Positions 42,648-52,700 of a DNA stretch of 64,000 nucleotides are shown here, piece after piece. A program made the position numbers and the translations under genes. A model generated the notes under the pieces. The model was not told where the DNA came from and searched no databases. It saw only the letters and a list, made by a program, of their open reading frames with translations. Position 1 is the stretch's first letter; each line of letters opens with the position of its first letter. Source of the DNA: Streptomyces fradiae ATCC 10745 = DSM 40063 (lineage in GTDB: Bacteria; Actinomycetota; Actinomycetes; Streptomycetales; Streptomycetaceae); contig NZ_CP023696.1 of the NCBI RefSeq assembly GCF_008704425.1, positions 4,008,501 through 4,072,500 of the forward strand, written 5' to 3'.

Positions 42648-43202
42648 TCACCCGACGGGGTGAGCCCGCCCGTGGGGCGGGAGGGGCGGGGCGGGGAAGG
42701 GGTCCTTTTCTCTGTCCGTTCCTTGCACAAGACCGCTGGAACCACCGGAACTTGGCCGCCCGTGCTCCGGTGGAAGGTCGAGTTCCGCCCACACCGTCTT
42801 GCGGGGCACCGACCCCGTCTCGGCCCCCCAGCGGTCGGCCAGGGCGTCGACGATCAGCAAGCCGCGCCCGCTCTCGTGGTCGGGCGGGGGCTCCTGGAGC
42901 GGGGCGGTGGGCAGCCGGTCCGCGCGGGTGTCGGTCACCTCGACGCGCAGGGTGCGCCCGGCGCCGGTGAGGCGCAGGGCGAGCTGGAACCGCCGCCCCG
43001 GCACCCGGCCGTGCAGGGCGGCGTTGGACGTCAGTTCGGCGACGACCTGGAGGGCGTCGTCGGCCACGTCCCGCGTCGCGTCCTGGTCCGCCAGCCACTG
43101 GGCGGCGAGCTCCCGGGCCAGCCGGGCTCCGGCACGGGAGGGGTGCAGCTGAATGCTGAGATCCCCTTCCAGGGCAAGGGGTTGGGGGCTCCTGTGGTTC
43201 AT
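42648..43202 (-). CDS. RsbW-like ATP-binding regulatory protein
   Basis: 184 aa. A HATPase_c_2 domain: residues 40-130 hold the N box (ADDALQVVAELTSNAALHG), G1 (VEVTDTRAD) and G2 (ESGRGLLIVDALADRWG). The C-terminal 40 residues are low-complexity. Streptomycetes carry many such single-domain kinases beside XRE-DUF5753 and DUF397 genes, as here. They are thought to act in anti-sigma or signalling switches. It is divergent from the XRE gene. Confidence 0.85.
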   Translation of the reverse strand: MNHRSPQPLALEGDLSIQLHPSRAGARLARELAAQWLADQDATRDVADDALQVVAELTSNAALHGRVPGRRFQLALRLTGAGRTLRVEVTDTRADRLPTAPLQEPPPDHESGRGLLIVDALADRWGAETGSVPRKTVWAELDLPPEHGRPSSGGSSGLVQGTDREKDPFPAPPLPPHGRAHPVG

Positions 43203-43336
43203 GTCACAGATCCTGGCGATGCCTCACTCCGGGTGACCAGTGATTCTCCGCATGCGTACAGTCACTGTCGGTGGCGCGCCGTCCCTCGTCGGGACCGTCG
43301 GGGCGCGCCCGCGGTCGTACGTCGGAGGTGAGGCGG

Positions 43337-44215
43337 TTGGCTACGGAAGTGAACGGGGAGCAGCGGCTCGGGGAGGGCGTGGACGACCCCGGCTGGGAGG
43401 TGGACCCGGACGACGAGTCCGGTGCCGCGGTCGTCGCCACGGTGGGGCGCCAGCTCCGGCTGCGCCGGGAGGCCGCGGGCCTCAGGGCGGCGGAGTTCGG
43501 CCGGCTCATCGGGTACGGGGACGACCTGGTCTACAAGGTCGAGGCGGGCAAGCGGATCCCCCGGCCGGAGTACCTGGACAAGGCGGACAAGGCCCTGGGG
43601 GCGGGTGGCCTGATCGCCGCGATGAAGAGGGACGTCGAGGGGGTCCGCTACCCCAAGGAGGTCCGTGACCTGGCGAAGCTGGAGGCGCGGGCGGTCGAGA
43701 TCGCGGTGTACGCCGGCAACGGCATCCACGGCCTGCTCCAGACGGAGGGTCATGCCCGCGTGCTGCTGGAGACCCGGCAGCCTCCGTACTCGGAGGACGA
43801 GGTGGAGCGAGGGGTGGCGGCCCGCATGGCCAGGCGCTCGGTCTTCGACCGGTCGCCCTCCCCCTCCCTCAGCTTCGTCTTGGAAGAGGCGGCGCTGCGA
43901 AGGCCGATCGGAGGCAGAATGGAGTGGCGTCAGCAGCTCCAACGCCTCCTGGAGGTGGGGAGGTTGCGCAGCGTCTCACTCCAGGTGATGCCGACCGACG
44001 TGGAGGCTCATCCGGGTTTGGACGGCGGCATCGAGGTGCTGAAGTTCGCGGACGGCAAGGCGGTCGGGCGCTCCGAGGGCGCGTTCCACGGCCGCGCGGT
44101 GTCGGCTCCGAAGCAACTCCGGATCCTTGAGCTGCGCTATGGCATGATCCGGGCCCAGGCTCTCACCCCACGGGAGTCGCTGGCCTTCATCGAACACGTG
44201 CATGGGGAGGCATGA
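43337..44215 (+). CDS. XRE regulator with DUF5753 domain
   Basis: 292 aa from TTG 43337, chosen because GGAGGTGAGG lies just before it. A GTG at 43271 would add 22 Arg/Ser-rich residues. Residues about 28-85 form a Cro/C1 HTH (VGRQLRLRREAAGLRAAEFG ... YKVEAGKRIPRPEYLDKAD). The rest is DUF5753 (EIAVYAGNGIHGLLQTEGHARVLL ... GGRMEWRQQLQRLLE ... SVSLQVMPTDVEAHPG ... LTPRESLAFIEHV). It ends in ATGA, overlapping the DUF397 start. Such pairs control development or antibiotic production in streptomycetes (BldB/WhiJ-type systems). Confidence 0.88.
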   Translation: MATEVNGEQRLGEGVDDPGWEVDPDDESGAAVVATVGRQLRLRREAAGLRAAEFGRLIGYGDDLVYKVEAGKRIPRPEYLDKADKALGAGGLIAAMKRDVEGVRYPKEVRDLAKLEARAVEIAVYAGNGIHGLLQTEGHARVLLETRQPPYSEDEVERGVAARMARRSVFDRSPSPSLSFVLEEAALRRPIGGRMEWRQQLQRLLEVGRLRSVSLQVMPTDVEAHPGLDGGIEVLKFADGKAVGRSEGAFHGRAVSAPKQLRILELRYGMIRAQALTPRESLAFIEHVHGEA

Positions 44216-44421
44216 TGCGCATAGCTTCTGCCGGGGACCGCCCGTCGCTGGAGTGGCACAAGAGCAGCTACAGCAGCAGCGGCAACGAAGCCACCTGCGT
44301 CGAAGTCGCGGAGACCCCCGGCACCGTCCACGTCCGCGACTCCAAGGACACCGACGGCCCCCGCCTCGCCGTCGGCCCCCGTGCCTGGGCCGGCTTCGTG
44401 GCCTACGCGGCCGGGCGCTGA
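44212..44421 (+). CDS. DUF397 protein
   Basis: 69 aa, starting ATGATG and overlapping the upstream gene by 4 bases. The signature WHKSSYSSSGNEATCVEVA, then VHVRDSKD and a C-terminal W..F....R, is complete. DUF397 proteins are small partners, probably antagonists, of the adjacent XRE-DUF5753 regulators, as in the abaA and whiJ loci. Confidence 0.92.
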   Translation: MMRIASAGDRPSLEWHKSSYSSSGNEATCVEVAETPGTVHVRDSKDTDGPRLAVGPRAWAGFVAYAAGR

Positions 44422-44426
44422 CCTCC

Positions 44427-44466
44427 CGGACGCCGGCGGTCCCTCGGCGGGCACCGCCGGCGTCCG
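44427..44466. terminator. Bidirectional terminator
   Basis: CGGACGCCGGCGGT (44427-44440) and its perfect complement (44453-44466) form a 14 bp stem between the convergent DUF397 and MmpS-like genes. Confidence 0.8.
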
Positions 44467-44479
44467 AAAGGGAGCGTGG

Positions 44480-44944
44480 CTACTTGAGCTTGTACGAGCA
44501 GGGCTTGGGGATCTTGCCGTTGCCGTTGTCGGCGACCCTCTGGCCGTTCACGGTGATCGTGCAGGAGGCGGCGGTCAGCATGCCGTTCCCGTCGCTCACG
44601 GTGCCGGGAGTGACGATCACCAGGCGGCCGACCTCCTTCTCGGCACCGACCGGCGTGATGGTCGCCGTCTTCTTCCAGGGCAGCGTGACCGTCTCGGTCT
44701 TGGAGTCGTCGAGGCTGTACATGACCATGGTCGACCCGGTGCCGCCGACCTCGATGGTCACCTCGTACGACGTGTCCCCGCCCTTCGCCCGGCCCTCGCC
44801 CGAGCCCTCGGGCTTCCCGGCCGTCGGCGAGGCGTCCGGCGTACCGGCGGCCCCGCCGCCCGGGCCCTCGGCCGCTCCGCCACCGCAGCCCGTGAGCAGG
44901 CCCACGGCCACCACCAACGACACCGCGGCCATCGTCTTGCGCAT
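44480..44944 (-). CDS. MmpS-like secreted lipoprotein
   Basis: 154 aa from ATG 44944, behind GGGGGA. The lipoprotein signal SLVVAVGLLTGC ends at C20. A Gly/Pro-rich linker is followed by a beta-sandwich with TSYEVTIEVGGTGSTMVMYS and TVTLPWKKTATIT, the pattern of the MmpS family (periplasmic partners of MmpL transporters in mycobacteria). No MmpL gene lies beside it. Membrane-anchored at the outer face; partner and cargo unknown. Confidence 0.75.
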   Translation of the reverse strand: MRKTMAAVSLVVAVGLLTGCGGGAAEGPGGGAAGTPDASPTAGKPEGSGEGRAKGGDTSYEVTIEVGGTGSTMVMYSLDDSKTETVTLPWKKTATITPVGAEKEVGRLVIVTPGTVSDGNGMLTAASCTITVNGQRVADNGNGKIPKPCSYKLK

Positions 44945-45104
44945 GCTTCCCCCGTGATCTTCGATCGTCGCATTCGAGCAGGTGATCCTAGGCGCCGCTC
45001 GCTCCTCCACGGCCCACCGGGGCACCCGCCATCACATGATCACCACATGGCCCGGCCGGGGCTGTGGGTGCCTGAGAGCCACCGGGCGCCCGCGGCACCG
45101 CCCG

Positions 45105-45373
45105 TCACTCGTCCCCGAAGACTTGCCCCGCGGCGGCTGCGGCGAAGGCGCGCCGGAACCAGTCGCGCATGACGTGCGGGTCCATGCGGCGGGTGATGCG
45201 CCCCCGGACCGCTTCGGGCACCAGGATGCCGCGCTGCTCCAGCACGGTCAGGATGTCCTCGGCCGCCCGCCCGGCCTCACCCTGCGCGCGGATCTGTTCC
45301 GAGAGGGGCGAGGTGGAGAAAGGAGAGGTCCACGGCCACCAGGTTCCTTCACATCTCCGAGGCCGGGCGCTTG
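45105..45373 (-). pseudogene. 3' remnant of a nuclease-like gene
   Basis: Reads LSEQIRAQGEAGRAAEDILT, then VLEQRGILVPEAVRGRIT and WFRRAFAAAAAGQVF before its stop. This matches the C terminus of the neighbouring pseudogene (LSEEIRAQGEARRAARDVLT). The 5' part is missing and frames shift near 45320, so it is the tail of a second copy left by duplication or recombination. Confidence 0.7.
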
Positions 45374-45401
45374 CCCGGGCCCAGTGCTGAGCCGCGGCAC
45401 G

Positions 45402-46272
45402 CTACTCGTCGCAGAAGAGCTCATCGGTGCTGGAGGCGGTGACAGCGCGTACCAGCCACAGGTGCAGGAGTTCGAGGCCCTGGGTGTCGGTGATGCGCTC
45501 ACGCACAACCTCGGGCACCTCCAGACCACGCTGCTTCAGCACGGTCAGGACGTCCCGCGCCGCCCGCCTCGCCTCACCCTGCGCGCGGATTTCCTCCGAG
45601 AGGGGCGAGGTGTAGAAGGAGAGGTCCACGGCCACCAGGTTCCTCCAGATCTCCGAGGCCGGGCGCTTGCCCAGGCCCTGTGCGACGAATTCGATGACAG
45701 GGTTGACGAGGCTTTCCGGTTCGTCCCGCAGCGCGGTGGACAGTGCCTTCAGTATGGCACCGACCTCCGGGTCGGACGCGTGGGTGATCGCGGACAGGGC
45801 GGTGAGGGACAGGTCCTTCCGTGCGTCGGCGGCATCGGTGATCACGGGCATGTTGTGCGGGCCGACCACCAGCGGATGCACCAAGAGCGTCGTCCAGCCT
45901 GCAGGGCCGATGCGCACCGGCACGGCCGCCCAATCGGCCGTCGCACGGTCCTGGCAGACGACCAGCAGCAGGGGCGGGAGTCCGTACTTCTCGTACAGAT
46001 ACGTGACGTAGTACGCCCAGCTGCCGGGCTTCCCCGGGTCCTTCCTGCCCTGTGCCTCGACGGCGACGAGGAAGCCGCCGTCCGACTCGGTCTCGAAGTG
46101 CAGCAGGGTGTCGACGCGGCGTTCGACGGGCCGGGACTCGGTGATCCGTCGGCAGGATCCGGACAGAGTGCGGCCGGGGCAGATCGATGCCGAGCACTTC
46201 CGAGACGCGGGAGAAGAGCTCCGGGTACTCCTGGAAGATGCGGTGCATCGCCTCGTGGGGTGAGCTGACCAC
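45402..46272 (-). pseudogene. PD-(D/E)XK/Rpn-like nuclease family gene, frameshifted and cut off by Tn3 insertion
   Basis: The native start is GTG 46272 (VVSSPHEAMHRIFQEYPELF). The reading frame breaks near 46138-46143, where PTD should continue TESRPVERRVDTLLHFET. From there the second frame carries LVAVEAQGRKDPGKPGSWAYY, a restriction-nuclease-like core, and the C-terminal half to 45402. The transposon's left end sits 5 bases upstream of the GTG. The lost ribosome site is visible at the other transposon end (AGGAGA on the minus strand, 52907-52912), followed after repair of the target site by GTG. So the gene is dead twice over, unless the frameshift is a sequencing error. Confidence 0.8.
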
Positions 46273-46277
46273 AGGTC

Positions 46278-46315
46278 GGGGGTTGAGGAACATCCGAACG
46301 AAAACCGGCGCTAAG
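46278..46315 (+). repeat. Tn3 left inverted repeat
   Basis: 38 bp terminal repeat. It equals the right repeat at 37 of 38 positions. GGGG at the outer end is typical of the Tn3 family. Confidence 0.92.
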
Positions 46316-46377
46316 GATCAGTCGGCCCAGGTGGGCGGCTGACGGAGCGTCGGCGGGCGGACTCGTCTGAAGTCTTC

Positions 46378-46470
46378 CCGCAGATAACACCCCAATATCT
46401 GCGGTAGCTTGATCCGTCACCTGCGGTGACGCTCTCCGGGCCGTACGTGAAGCGGCCCTGTTATCTGTGG
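46378..46470 (+). other. Putative internal recombination (IRS) site of TnpI
   Basis: CCGCAGATA (46378-46386) and TATCTGCGG (46396-46404) form a 9 bp dyad with a 9 base centre, like a tyrosine recombinase core site. A related TTATCTGTGG lies at 46461-46470, just before the recombinase gene, and could be an accessory binding repeat. Confidence 0.65.
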
Positions 46471-46483
46471 CAAGGGGGAAGCG

Positions 46484-47458
46484 ATGCCCACCGTCGTACA
46501 GCTGCCGACCGGCAAGGCGCTCAGCGTCCGGGCCGCGGCGGACGTGTTCCTGGACTCGCTCGGCAACCCGAACACGGTCCGCAACTACGGGATCGGGGTG
46601 GGCAAGACCGCCGAACGGCTCGGCGAGTCCAGACCGCTGGCCTCGGTCGCGGACGACGAGATCGGCGAGGCGCTCGAACTGCTCTGGGGTACTTCCGCGG
46701 TGAACACCTGGAACTCCCGGCGCGCGGCGGTGTTGTCCTGGCTCGGCTGGTGCCGGGAGCGTGGCTACGACGGCCCCGCCGTTCCGGCCTGGGCGAAACG
46801 GCTCGCGGTGCCGGACTCCGAGACCCCGGCCCGCTCCCGCATGGCCATTGACCGGCTGATCGCGCGGCGTGAGGTGCACCTGCGGGAGAAGACACTGTGG
46901 CGGATGCTCTACGAGACCGCCGGGCGCTCGGAGGAGATCCTGGGCGTGAACATCGAGGATCTGGACTTCGCCGGCCGCCGCTGCCCGGCCAAGGCCAAGG
47001 GGGCGAAGTCGAAGTCCCGCCGCCGAGGCCAGGTCCGTGAGGACTTCGTGCTGGAGACCCTCTATTGGGACGCCGGTACCGCCCGGCTCCTGCCCCGGCT
47101 GCTCAAGGGCCGCACCCGTGGGCCGGTGTTCGTCACTCACCGCCGCCCCGGTCCGGGAAAGGTCGTCAGCCCTCGTGACATCTGCCCGGACACCGGCTTC
47201 GCCCGGCTGTCGTACGGGCAGGCCCGCGCACTGCTGGACCACCACACTGCGGTCCGCGGAGTGGGCACGGGCTGGGACCTGCATGAGTACCGCCACTCCG
47301 CTCTGACCCACCTCGGTGAGCAAGGCGCGAGCCTGCTGATGCTGATGGCGAAGTCCCGGCACAAGAAGCCGGAGAACGTCCGCCGCTACTTCAAGCCGTC
47401 CCCGGAGGCGATCGCCGAGCTCACGAGCCTGCTTGCTCCGGGTAACAGCAGCAGGTGA
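46484..47458 (+). CDS. tnpI: Tyrosine recombinase (TnpI-like cointegrate resolvase)
   Basis: 324 aa, ATG 46484. The SAM-like N-terminal domain runs over about residues 15-105. The catalytic domain follows with R148 ([11 protein letters not shown]), H267-x2-R270 (HEYRHSAL), H293 (SRHKK) and nucleophile Y302 (ENVRRYFKP). It sits at the left end of the Tn3-family element, next to a core-like dyad, where TnpI-type resolvases lie. It would resolve cointegrates made by replicative transposition. It is not a prophage integrase, given the transposon ends. Confidence 0.88.
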
Positions 47459-47501
47459 ACGCCAGTTCTCGGTCGGGTCCGGGCGAGGCTGTGTGCCTGT
47501 G

Positions 47502-48278
47502 TCATGCGCCGTAGCGGCGTTGCCGGGCCGCATAGCTGCGCAGGGCACGCAGAAAGTCGATCTCTCGGAAGGCGGGCCAGTAGGCCTCGCAGAAATACAG
47601 CTCCGAGTAGGCACTCTGCCAAAGGAGGAAGTTCGACATGCGCTGTTCTCCGCTGGTGCGGATGACGAGGTCTGGGTCAGGTTGTCCTGCCGTGTAGAGG
47701 TGACGGGTGATGTCGTCCATCGTCAGGCTTGCTGCGAGGTCTTCGAGGGTGGTTCCGGCTGCTGCCTGTTCGTGGAGCAGTTCGCGCACGGCATCGATGA
47801 CTTCCTGCCTTCCGCCGTAGCCGATGGCAAGGGTCACCTGTGATCCGGTGGTGCAGCGGCGGGTCGCCTCTACCGCTTCCTTGAGGGCGTGGGCCGTGGA
47901 GTCAGGCAGGGCGTCGAGGGTTCCTGCTATGCGAACCTGCCAGCGGGCGTCAGGACGAGCGAGATGAACTGCCACCACCTGCTCAATCACCTGCATGAGA
48001 AAGGACACCTCGGTGTCGCCGCGGCGCTGCAAGTTCTCCGTGGAGCAGACGAAGACCGTCACGTGTTTGATGCCGGCCGTCTCGCACCAGGACAGCACGC
48101 TCTCCACGTGTTCGGCACCGTATCGATGGCCGATGCTTGGGTTGGCCATGCCCATCTGGCGGGCCCATCTGCGGTTTCCGTCCATGATCAGGCCGATGTG
48201 CTTGGGCAGCGGCCCCGCTGCCGTCTGCCGCCGCAGCCGACGGGCGTACAGGGCGTAGAAGAGGTCGGCGGTGCGCAT
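47502..48278 (-). CDS. cis-Prenyltransferase (UppS-like) carried by the transposon
   Basis: 258 aa. Isoprenyl diphosphate synthase of the UPPS fold: HIGLIMDGNRRWARQMG with catalytic D33, STENLQRR, a GYGGRQEV segment and the C-terminal RTSGEQRMSNFLLWQSAYSE. These are all diagnostic. The chromosomal genes of this family make the lipid carrier for peptidoglycan. A copy on a transposon could replace it (for example under drug pressure) or make a different prenyl chain length for a cargo pathway. It is divergent from the PadR-methyltransferase, 232 bases away. Its GC content looks lower than that of the neighbouring chromosome. Confidence 0.88.
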   Translation of the reverse strand: MRTADLFYALYARRLRRQTAAGPLPKHIGLIMDGNRRWARQMGMANPSIGHRYGAEHVESVLSWCETAGIKHVTVFVCSTENLQRRGDTEVSFLMQVIEQVVAVHLARPDARWQVRIAGTLDALPDSTAHALKEAVEATRRCTTGSQVTLAIGYGGRQEVIDAVRELLHEQAAAGTTLEDLAASLTMDDITRHLYTAGQPDPDLVIRTSGEQRMSNFLLWQSAYSELYFCEAYWPAFREIDFLRALRSYAARQRRYGA

Positions 48279-48436
48279 CGTGAGACCTTTCGCATGGTGT
48301 CCAGGGCAGACAGAAGTTCTTGGTGCACTGCAGAGGTCGGTTCGTCGCGGTCTCCGGCGGCGTCCGTGGTACTGCCCGGAGGAACCAGGCCGGGCACTTG
48401 CGCAGTCGGCGTCCGTCGTTTCACCGCTACGGAATA

Positions 48437-48468
48437 CTACGTGTCACGTACTACGTGCTGTGTAGCAT
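48437..48468 (+). promoter_or_regulatory. PadR-type operator and promoter
   Basis: TACGTGTCACGTA (48438-48450) is a near-perfect dyad, and ACTACGTG occurs twice in direct repeat (48436-48443, 48450-48457). TAGCAT (48463-48468) fits a -10. The dyad overlaps the -35 area, consistent with autorepression by the PadR domain encoded downstream. Confidence 0.6.
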
Positions 48469-48510
48469 CATGGGAACGCATTCCAAAGGTCGACCACACC
48501 TGGAGAAGCC

Positions 48511-49548
48511 ATGCGCACCAACGACGCCCAGATGCTCGTGCTGTGCGCACTGGCCGACGGGCCGCTGCACGGGTACGCCATCAACGCTGCCATCGAGCAG
48601 GTCTCCGGTCACCGCCTCGGACCCGGGAGCCTCTATGGAGCCTTGGCCCGTCTGGAGGCGAAGCAGCTGGTGAGGCCCCTGGAGGAAAAGGGCCGCCAAC
48701 GCCCGTTCTGCCTCACGCCCGCGGGGCGGGAGCTGCTTGAGCGTGAGGCGCACTCCATGGCCCGCCTGTCCGGACGTGTATTTGAGAGCGCTGTTCCTGA
48801 CGAGGTCAGCTACCTCGATCAACTGGCCACGACGGACGCGGCGCGTTCTTACAAGAGCGTCATGCTCGACGCACTGGATGCCCGGCCCGGTGAGAGCGCA
48901 CTCGATCTGGGCTGCGGACCGGGCACAGATCTCGGCACTCTCGCCAAGGCGGTCAGCCCGTCGGGCAGGGTGATCGGCATCGACTCCAGTCAGGAGATGG
49001 TTGAGCAAGCACGCAGGCGTACGGAGAATCTGCCTGCGGTCGAGGTAGAGCTAGGCGATATCCACACGCTCCCGCTCGAGGACGGCAGCATCGACTGTGC
49101 CCGGACCGACCGCGTGCTCCAGCACGTGGCGGACCCGGCCCAGGCACTTGCAGAGGCCCGGCGTGTCCTTCGCCCAGGCGGCAGACTTGTCATGGGCGAA
49201 CCTGACTGGGATTCGCTGACCATCGACTACCCCGACCTTGAGGTCTCGCGTGCTTACACTCGCCACGTGACGGACAAAATCGTACGCAACGGGGTCATTG
49301 GCCGTCAGCTGGCCCGGCTTGCGCTGGATGCGGGGTTCGCCGTACCGACCGTCGTCCCGATCACCTCGGTCTTTCGTGATGCTCAGGCCGCCGACCAGGT
49401 CCTCGGTCTTCAGCGCAATACTGAGCGCGCGGTGTCCGCGGGCTACCTGCCCGCCCTGGCATCGCAGAGGTGGCTTGACCATCTCGCTACGGGGCCCTTC
49501 TTCGCCGCAGTGACGCTGTACGTCGTCGTCGCGCAAGCCACCCCGTAG
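48511..49548 (+). CDS. PadR regulator fused to SAM-dependent methyltransferase
   Basis: 345 aa, ATG 48511 behind GGAGAAG. Residues 1-85 are a PadR winged helix (MLVLCALADGPLHGYAIN ... GSLYGALARLEAKQLVRPLE ... RPFCLTPAGRELL). From about 110 a class I methyltransferase of the UbiE type follows (LDLGCGPGTDLG at 131-142, GIDSSQEMVEQA, LGDIHTLPLEDGSID, LRPGGRLVMGEPDW). The two domains are continuous in one frame. An operator-like dyad precedes the gene. The enzyme could modify a prenyl-derived product of the divergent synthase and at the same time sense it. That link is inference. Confidence 0.85.
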   Translation: MRTNDAQMLVLCALADGPLHGYAINAAIEQVSGHRLGPGSLYGALARLEAKQLVRPLEEKGRQRPFCLTPAGRELLEREAHSMARLSGRVFESAVPDEVSYLDQLATTDAARSYKSVMLDALDARPGESALDLGCGPGTDLGTLAKAVSPSGRVIGIDSSQEMVEQARRRTENLPAVEVELGDIHTLPLEDGSIDCARTDRVLQHVADPAQALAEARRVLRPGGRLVMGEPDWDSLTIDYPDLEVSRAYTRHVTDKIVRNGVIGRQLARLALDAGFAVPTVVPITSVFRDAQAADQVLGLQRNTERAVSAGYLPALASQRWLDHLATGPFFAAVTLYVVVAQATP

Positions 49549-49718
49549 TCCTGGGTGCCGGCCGACCGCCTCTGCTACGGACTGGCCATTCTCGCCTTGG
49601 ACAGGGTCGTGCTGCCCGTCTTCGTCGATGGCCCTCAGCGGGGCTGCCACCTGCTGACATGCCCACGGTCCGGCCCCCGGAAAGTCCTGGAAGCCGGACC
49701 GGGTCTCATGTCCCACCG

Positions 49719-52700
49719 TCACATGTCGTCGGTGGCGGTCTTGTCGCGCAGGGGGCGCAGGCCGCCGGGCAGGTCGGGAAGCTGGAAGGAGTACCGGCCG
49801 AGCATATTGATGTGATGCCGCACGAACGGTGAGAGGCGGGCGACGTCCTCGTCGCGGACGTCGAAGCCGTCCGCCCGCAGCTGGTTCACCGCGGCGTCCA
49901 TGTACCGGGTGTTGAACAGCACGAGGGCGTTGAGGACAAGGCCGAGGGCGCCGATCTGGTCCTCCATGCCGTCTTGGTAGCGCTGGTACAGCTGCCCCTG
50001 CTTGCCGTGGAAGATCTTCCGGGCCAGCGCGTGGCGGCCTTCCTGGAGGTTGGCCTGCACCTTGATTTGGCGGCGGTAGCCGGGCTCGTCGGCCAGGCGC
50101 AGGATGTGCAGGGTCTTCGCGATCCGCCCGTAGTGGGCGATCGCGTCGCCGAGCGGGGTGGGCCGCCCGTCGCGGGAAAGCATCCGGATGACGTCGTAGG
50201 CGCGGACGGCTCCGGTGTGGATGGAGCCGATGATCCGCAGGATGTCCTCCCAGTGCCGTTCGATGCGGGCGAGGTCGATCCGGCCACGGGCGGCGTCCTG
50301 GAAGGCGCCGTAGTCGGCCGTGCGATCGACGCGCCACATCTTCTGATCTGGCAGGTCAGCGAGCTGCGGGGCGTAGGCGAACCCGGCCAGGGTCAGCAGT
50401 CCGAACACGATGTCGCTGTAGCTCGCGGTGTCGGTGACGATCATCTCCGGGCGCTTGCCGCCGTCGCGGTCATAGAGGACGTCCAGCACGTACAGGGAGT
50501 CGCGCGGGGTGCCGGCCACGACCTTCCCCCCGAGCCCGGCGGCCTGGTCGTTGATCATGTTGAGCCAGGTCGCACCGCCCCGGCGCCCGAAGTACTTCGG
50601 GTTCGGCCGCGCGTACACCGACGGCACGGGGACGACGAACCGCATTCCGTCCACCGAGGCGACCAGGCCCCCGCCCCACGTCTGGGCGAGCGGGATGGAC
50701 GCCTGGTGCTCAATGAGGGTCGCGTTCGCGGCCCGGTACGTCGCCAGCCGCAGATACGTCTGGTCGACGTGGGACAGCCGCCCGTACTTCAGCGGGTCCG
50801 CGCCGCCCATCACCGGGGTGTAGCCGACGTTGCAGCCGTGGGCGACCAGCAGCGCGGCGATCGTAACGTTCAGGTCCTTCAGGCGGGCCTCGCCGGCGGT
50901 GACCGAGGTGAACGCCTGGTCGGCGCCGGTCCAGGAGAACACCTCCAGCAGCACCTCGGGCAGGTCCACTCTCGGCAGCATCGCGTTCACCGCAGCCCGC
51001 AGCTCCAGCAGGGAGGCCGGTTCGGGCTCCGGCTCCAGAGCGGCGAAGTGCAGGCGGCCGTCGTCGTCGAAGACGATCTGCGCGCTGTCCGGGACCCGGG
51101 CGGCGACCTCCCGGTAGGTGCCGTCGAGCAGCGCGGCCCGCGCCGCCAAGTGCCCGTCCGCCTCCCCGGGCAGGTTCAGCGAGGCCAGCACGGTCGGCCG
51201 CGCCTGCTGCCACGCCTGTCCGGCCAGCAGCTTCGCCCGCGGGTCACCCCACTTCGAGGAGTTCTTCGCGAAAACCTGCTTGCTGCGAAGCATCCGGTGC
51301 AGGTGCTCCAGCACGCAGAACGTGTACGCCTTCCAGTCCACCGTGCCCGGCTCCAGATGCGGCGCCGCCAGGACCAGGCGCCGCCACGAGCCGGTGAGCA
51401 GGTCCGCGTCGATCTCGGCCGGGCCAACCTTCTTGCGGCCCATCAGCTCCGGCAACGACAGCAGCGCGCCCAGTACGGCCTCACCCTCCGGGGTGGCGTC
51501 GAAGTCCACCACGCTGACCAGCAGCTTCAAGAACGGGCGGACGGTGCCGAACCGGTTGATCAGCATGGCCCGCCATGCCTCGTCGGCATCCGAGTCCAGC
51601 GGCGGGGTCAGCTCGAACAGCGCGGCGATCGCCGCGGCCAGCTCGTGCCGGGGCACCACCTGCTCGATGGCCGCCCACATCCCTTCCAGGCTCTCCACTT
51701 TCGGCGGAGCGATCTCCCCGGTGTCGGTGTCGACCTGCTCGCTCGTGGTGTCGAACACGACCTGGAACGCGGTCGCCAACTTCGCCGACGCCCGCTCCAC
51801 GCGCGGCAGAGACTTCAGCTTCTCCTTCGCGCTCTCGCGCTCCGCCCTGGCCAGCAGCTTCGTCGCGATCAGCACCTCCAGCAGGTCCAGCGCGTCGTCC
51901 ACCGCCCGCGACGTGAGGTACACGGTGGTGGCCAGCAGCGTCGCCAGGCGGCGAGCGTCGGAGTGCCGGCGCAGCAGCGACGCCTTGCCGTCCACCCCGT
52001 ACCGGGACAGCTCCGCCAGCCGGCGCGGCGGTATCCGCGACACATCAACGGCGCCCATTCCGAACGCGGCGATCTCCTCCGCCCGCTCCAGCGCCCGCTT
52101 CATCTGCGGACCCGACACCCGCACCGGCCCGCGCCTCAGCCGGTCCAGCTCCGAGACCCGCTCCCCGGGCGGCACCGTCAGCAAAGAGTCCAGCACCGCC
52201 CGCTGCCCGGTGCTCAGCATCCCGTGCAGGCTGTCCCACAGCCGCTGGTTCGCTGCTTCCCGCACCGAGGCCACCAGCCTCGTCAGCGTCGTCACCCCAG
52301 GCAGCAGCACCCGCCGCTCCCTCAGCCACCCGGCTGCCGCGTCGAACAACGCCTTCGGCCCCTCGCCCGTCGTCCAGGCCCGCGCGTCCACCCATTCCCG
52401 CAGCTCGCCCTCCGCCTCGGCGAACTCCCGGTACTCCAAGACCCGCCGCAGCTCGCGCACGTGCTCCAGCCGGGTGTTCTCCCGCTCGCCGTACTCCTTC
52501 AGCACCGACGGATCGCCGATGTCGAGCTGCTCGGCGAGGTAGTCCACGACCTCCGGCGGCACGTCCGCCGGGTCGTCAAGGAACACGCCGAGATAGCGCA
52601 CGGTTGTGAGCTGGGCCGCGAACCCCAGGCGGTTGTGGGCCCGCCTCTTGGGCTCGATCAGCTCCCGGTCCGCGTCGTCCAGGAAGAAGAACCGCTCCAA

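Noticed and set aside
46279..46293. MFLN... as the real start of the nuclease-like gene
   Set aside because: That ATG lies within the transposon's inverted repeat; a GTG 21 bases on fits the restored ribosome site.
46484..47458. Integrase of an integrative element
   Set aside because: It lies inside a pair of Tn3 inverted repeats with a target duplication and next to a dyad core site, so it is a transposon resolvase.
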